Assembly (NCBI RefSeq): GCF_011764445.1
Contig: NZ_BLPG01000001.1
Location: 8,485,316 to 8,549,315, forward strand
Reading direction: 5' to 3'
Length of the DNA stretch: 64,000 bases
DNA from: Phytohabitans rumicis
GTDB taxonomy: Bacteria; Actinomycetota; Actinomycetes; Mycobacteriales; Micromonosporaceae
Below the pieces are notes generated by a model, which was not told the DNA's origin, made no database searches, and worked only from the letters and a program-made list of their open reading frames with translations. Both the position numbers and the translations under genes were made by a program. Below are positions 59,753 through 64,000 of this stretch, piece by piece. Each line of letters begins with the position of its first letter. Position 1 is the stretch's first letter.

Positions 59753-60646
59753 CTATCCGTTACCGCGCGCCTGTCCTTCGTCGCCCGCGGTGAGCCGGTC
59801 CTCCTCCTGCGGGATGAGGGGGATCGTCCGTTCGGGAAACGGGGGCGGCGTCCCGCCGTACTCCGGGCAGAGGGCCTGATGGCTGCACCAGTCGCAGAGC
59901 CGGCTCGGCTTGGGCCGGAAGTCTCGCTCGGCGGTCGCCCGGTCGATCGCCTGCCACAGCGCCAGCAGCGTGCGCTCGAACCGCAGCAGCTCCTCCGGGT
60001 CCGGCGCGTAGTCGCAGATCTCCTGGTCGCGCAGGTAGAGCAGGCGCAGCACCCGGGGCACCACCCCGCGCGTGCGCCACAGCACCAGCGCGTAGAACTT
60101 GAGCTGGAACAGCGCCCGCGCCTCGAACGCCTCGCGCGGCGCGCCGCCGGTCTTGTAGTCGACCACCCGCAGGTCGCCGGCCGGCGAGACGTCGAGCCGG
60201 TCGACGTAGCCGCGGATCAGCAGCCGCTCGTCGATGACCGTGGAGATCAGGCTCTCCCGCTCGGCCGGCTCCAGCCGGCGCGGATCCTCCACCGCGAAGT
60301 ACCCGTCCAGCAGGTCGCCGGCCGAGGCGAGGAAGCCCTCCTGTTCGCCGTCGGCGAACAGCTCGGCCAGCAGCGGCGCCTCCTCCGTCAGCCGGGCCCA
60401 CTGCGGCGCCACCAGGGCGAGCGCCGCGGCCGGGGTGCGCTCGGCGGCCGGCAGGTCGAACAGGTGCTCCAGCACCGCGTGCACCAGCGTGCCCCGGGCC
60501 TGGTCGGCCGTGGGCTGCTCGGGCAGCCGGTCGATGGTGCGGAACCGGAACAGCAGCGGGCAGGTCTTGAAGTCGGCGGCCCGCGACGGGGACAAGGTCG
60601 GGTAGGTCACCTCAGGGCCCACGACATCGGGCTCAGCCACCGTCAT
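59753..60646 (-). CDS. RecB-like PD-(D/E)XK nuclease with iron-sulfur motif
   Basis: A 297-residue protein with LSPSRAADFKTCPLLFRFR at the N-terminus (first Cys), HAVLEHLF (conserved His), an Asp in RGYVDRLD, the catalytic VVDYKTGG (D-x-K), QLKFYALVL, and a terminal CDWCSHQALCPEY. The Cys plus C-x2-C-x5-C pattern is the AddB/Cas4-type 4Fe-4S site. The actinobacterial homologue lies beside trmI in many genomes. It is likely a single-domain DNA exonuclease. The ATG is at 60646. Confidence 0.92.
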   Translation of the reverse strand: MTVAEPDVVGPEVTYPTLSPSRAADFKTCPLLFRFRTIDRLPEQPTADQARGTLVHAVLEHLFDLPAAERTPAAALALVAPQWARLTEEAPLLAELFADGEQEGFLASAGDLLDGYFAVEDPRRLEPAERESLISTVIDERLLIRGYVDRLDVSPAGDLRVVDYKTGGAPREAFEARALFQLKFYALVLWRTRGVVPRVLRLLYLRDQEICDYAPDPEELLRFERTLLALWQAIDRATAERDFRPKPSRLCDWCSHQALCPEYGGTPPPFPERTIPLIPQEEDRLTAGDEGQARGNG

Positions 60647-60714
60647 GCGCAGAAGGCTATGGCACGGGTACGACAGAAGCGCGCGGCGCGCGGCGCAACC
60701 CGTAGCATCGAGGC

Positions 60715-63369
<2,655 letters not shown>

Positions 63370-63499
63370 CCGGGTTGTCGTCCCAGTCGCTGGACCAAAG
63401 AGATCAAGAGTCAGTGACGAGGGTGTTGCGTAGGTTCGAATCGTCGTAACACCGGTTAGTGTTATGGCAGTACGTTTTGAGCCCCCGGGGAGGTGGGAC

Positions 63500-64000
63500 G
63501 TGGCACGCAGCGACGACGCGGACTCGCGCGCCGCACGGTGGGAGAAGGAGGCCCACGATCTCTCCACTCAGGTCGCGTTCCTTCAGGAGGAACTCGCTCT
63601 GGTGCGGCGTAAGCTGACCGAAAGCCCACGACACGTCCGGCAGCTCGAGGAGAGGCTAGCGGCAACGCAGGCGCAGCTTGCCCGACTGACCGAAAACAAC
63701 GAGCGGCTCGTGAGCACTCTCAAAGAGGCTCGAGCCCAGATTGTGACGCTCAAGGAAGAGATTGACCGCCTGGCACAGCCGCCGAGCGGTTACGGCGTCT
63801 TCCTGGCCAGGCATGACGACGGCACGGTGGACGTGTTCACCGGCGGTCGCAAGCTACGGGTGGCGGTATCTCCGTCGCTCGACGTCGACGAGCTGCGTCG
63901 CGGGCAGGAGGTCCTGCTCAACGACGCGCTCAACATCGTCGACGCGTTCGGTTACGAACGCGTTGGCGAGGTGGTCATGCTCAAGGAGGTGCTGGAGCAC
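63500..64000 (+). CDS. arc: Proteasomal AAA ATPase ARC/Mpa, 5' part
   Basis: A 167-codon start of the gene, cut by the window end. The GTG at 63500 has GGGGAGG upstream. Residues about 10-95 are the N-terminal coiled coil that recognises Pup ([22 protein letters not shown], split by heptads, and [22 protein letters not shown]). The first OB domain follows ([25 protein letters not shown]). The AAA module lies outside the window. ARC unfolds pupylated proteins for the 20S proteasome. The 63370-63499 gap has an AT-richer segment that probably holds its promoter. Confidence 0.95.
   Translation, partial: MARSDDADSRAARWEKEAHDLSTQVAFLQEELALVRRKLTESPRHVRQLEERLAATQAQLARLTENNERLVSTLKEARAQIVTLKEEIDRLAQPPSGYGVFLARHDDGTVDVFTGGRKLRVAVSPSLDVDELRRGQEVLLNDALNIVDAFGYERVGEVVMLKEVLEH

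Noticed and set aside
63425-63445. GGTTCGAATC, a T-loop-like sequence suggesting a tRNA
   Set aside because: No acceptor, D or anticodon stems could be built around it.

Overview
This window is high-GC actinobacterial chromosome, most likely from the family Micromonosporaceae. The evidence is GTG starts, NarL-type two-component pairs, Scr1/DUF397 genes, mycothiol ligase (mshC), the start of the proteasomal ATPase gene arc/mpa, and several families of intergenic palindromes. No rRNA, tRNA or CRISPR array was seen. The genus is not determined.

Layout. 1-5.6 kb: a nested-palindrome repeat, a kinase-like protein without a P-loop lysine, and two DUF72 genes flanking three M15-like peptidoglycan hydrolases and a holin-like membrane protein. 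5.7-20.7 kb: a hemicellulose-use region (Gfo/Idh oxidoreductase, GH3, sugar ABC transporter without its own ATPase, GH43, GH10 xylanase, LacI regulator), interrupted by a secreted intradiol-dioxygenase-like lipoprotein, a histidine kinase/response regulator pair and a membrane protein. 20.8-25.4 kb: a leftward operon with an EccC/FtsK-like multi-domain ATPase, a short all-helical protein, a longer helical protein and a membrane protein. 25.5-28.3 kb: a PIN/NYN-like gene, then nested mobile DNA: a 1,515-bp IS4-family element (19-bp terminal repeats, 10-bp target duplication) inside an older 534-bp element with related terminal repeats, itself inside a palindrome. 28.3-37 kb: secreted S1 protease, LysR regulator, hemerythrin-like protein, secreted SGNH hydrolase, M20 peptidase, aldo-keto reductase and a flavin oxidoreductase. 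37.1-46.9 kb: a conserved actinobacterial block (uppP, histidine phosphatase, DUF3090, SCO1664-like, mshC, GntR regulator, PAC2, metH). 46.9-53.9 kb: small enzymes, a Zn peptidase, DUF397 and Scr1 regulator genes beside a nucleoside-deoxyribosyltransferase/TIR-like gene, a HAD hydrolase, a Ser/Thr kinase, and a sortase with its likely substrate. 54.2-59.7 kb: a FtsX/MacB-type ABC exporter with its own two-component system. 59.7-64 kb: RecB-like nuclease, site-2 protease, TrmI, a DUF5998-type protein and the 5' part of arc.

Sequence quality. At least eleven genes are broken by an apparent loss of exactly one base, usually in a C or G run, and two more probably are. Every case restores to a full-length, conserved protein by adding one base, and none needs a removal. 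This looks like systematic sequencing or assembly error rather than decay. These genes are given as one feature each with the break position noted.

Two palindrome families are dispersed between genes: a ~104-bp element with the decamer TCGATCAAGG used four times, and a ~52-bp element mostly at convergent gene ends. Other palindromes lie in frame inside coding sequence. The two nested mobile elements both chose palindromes as targets.
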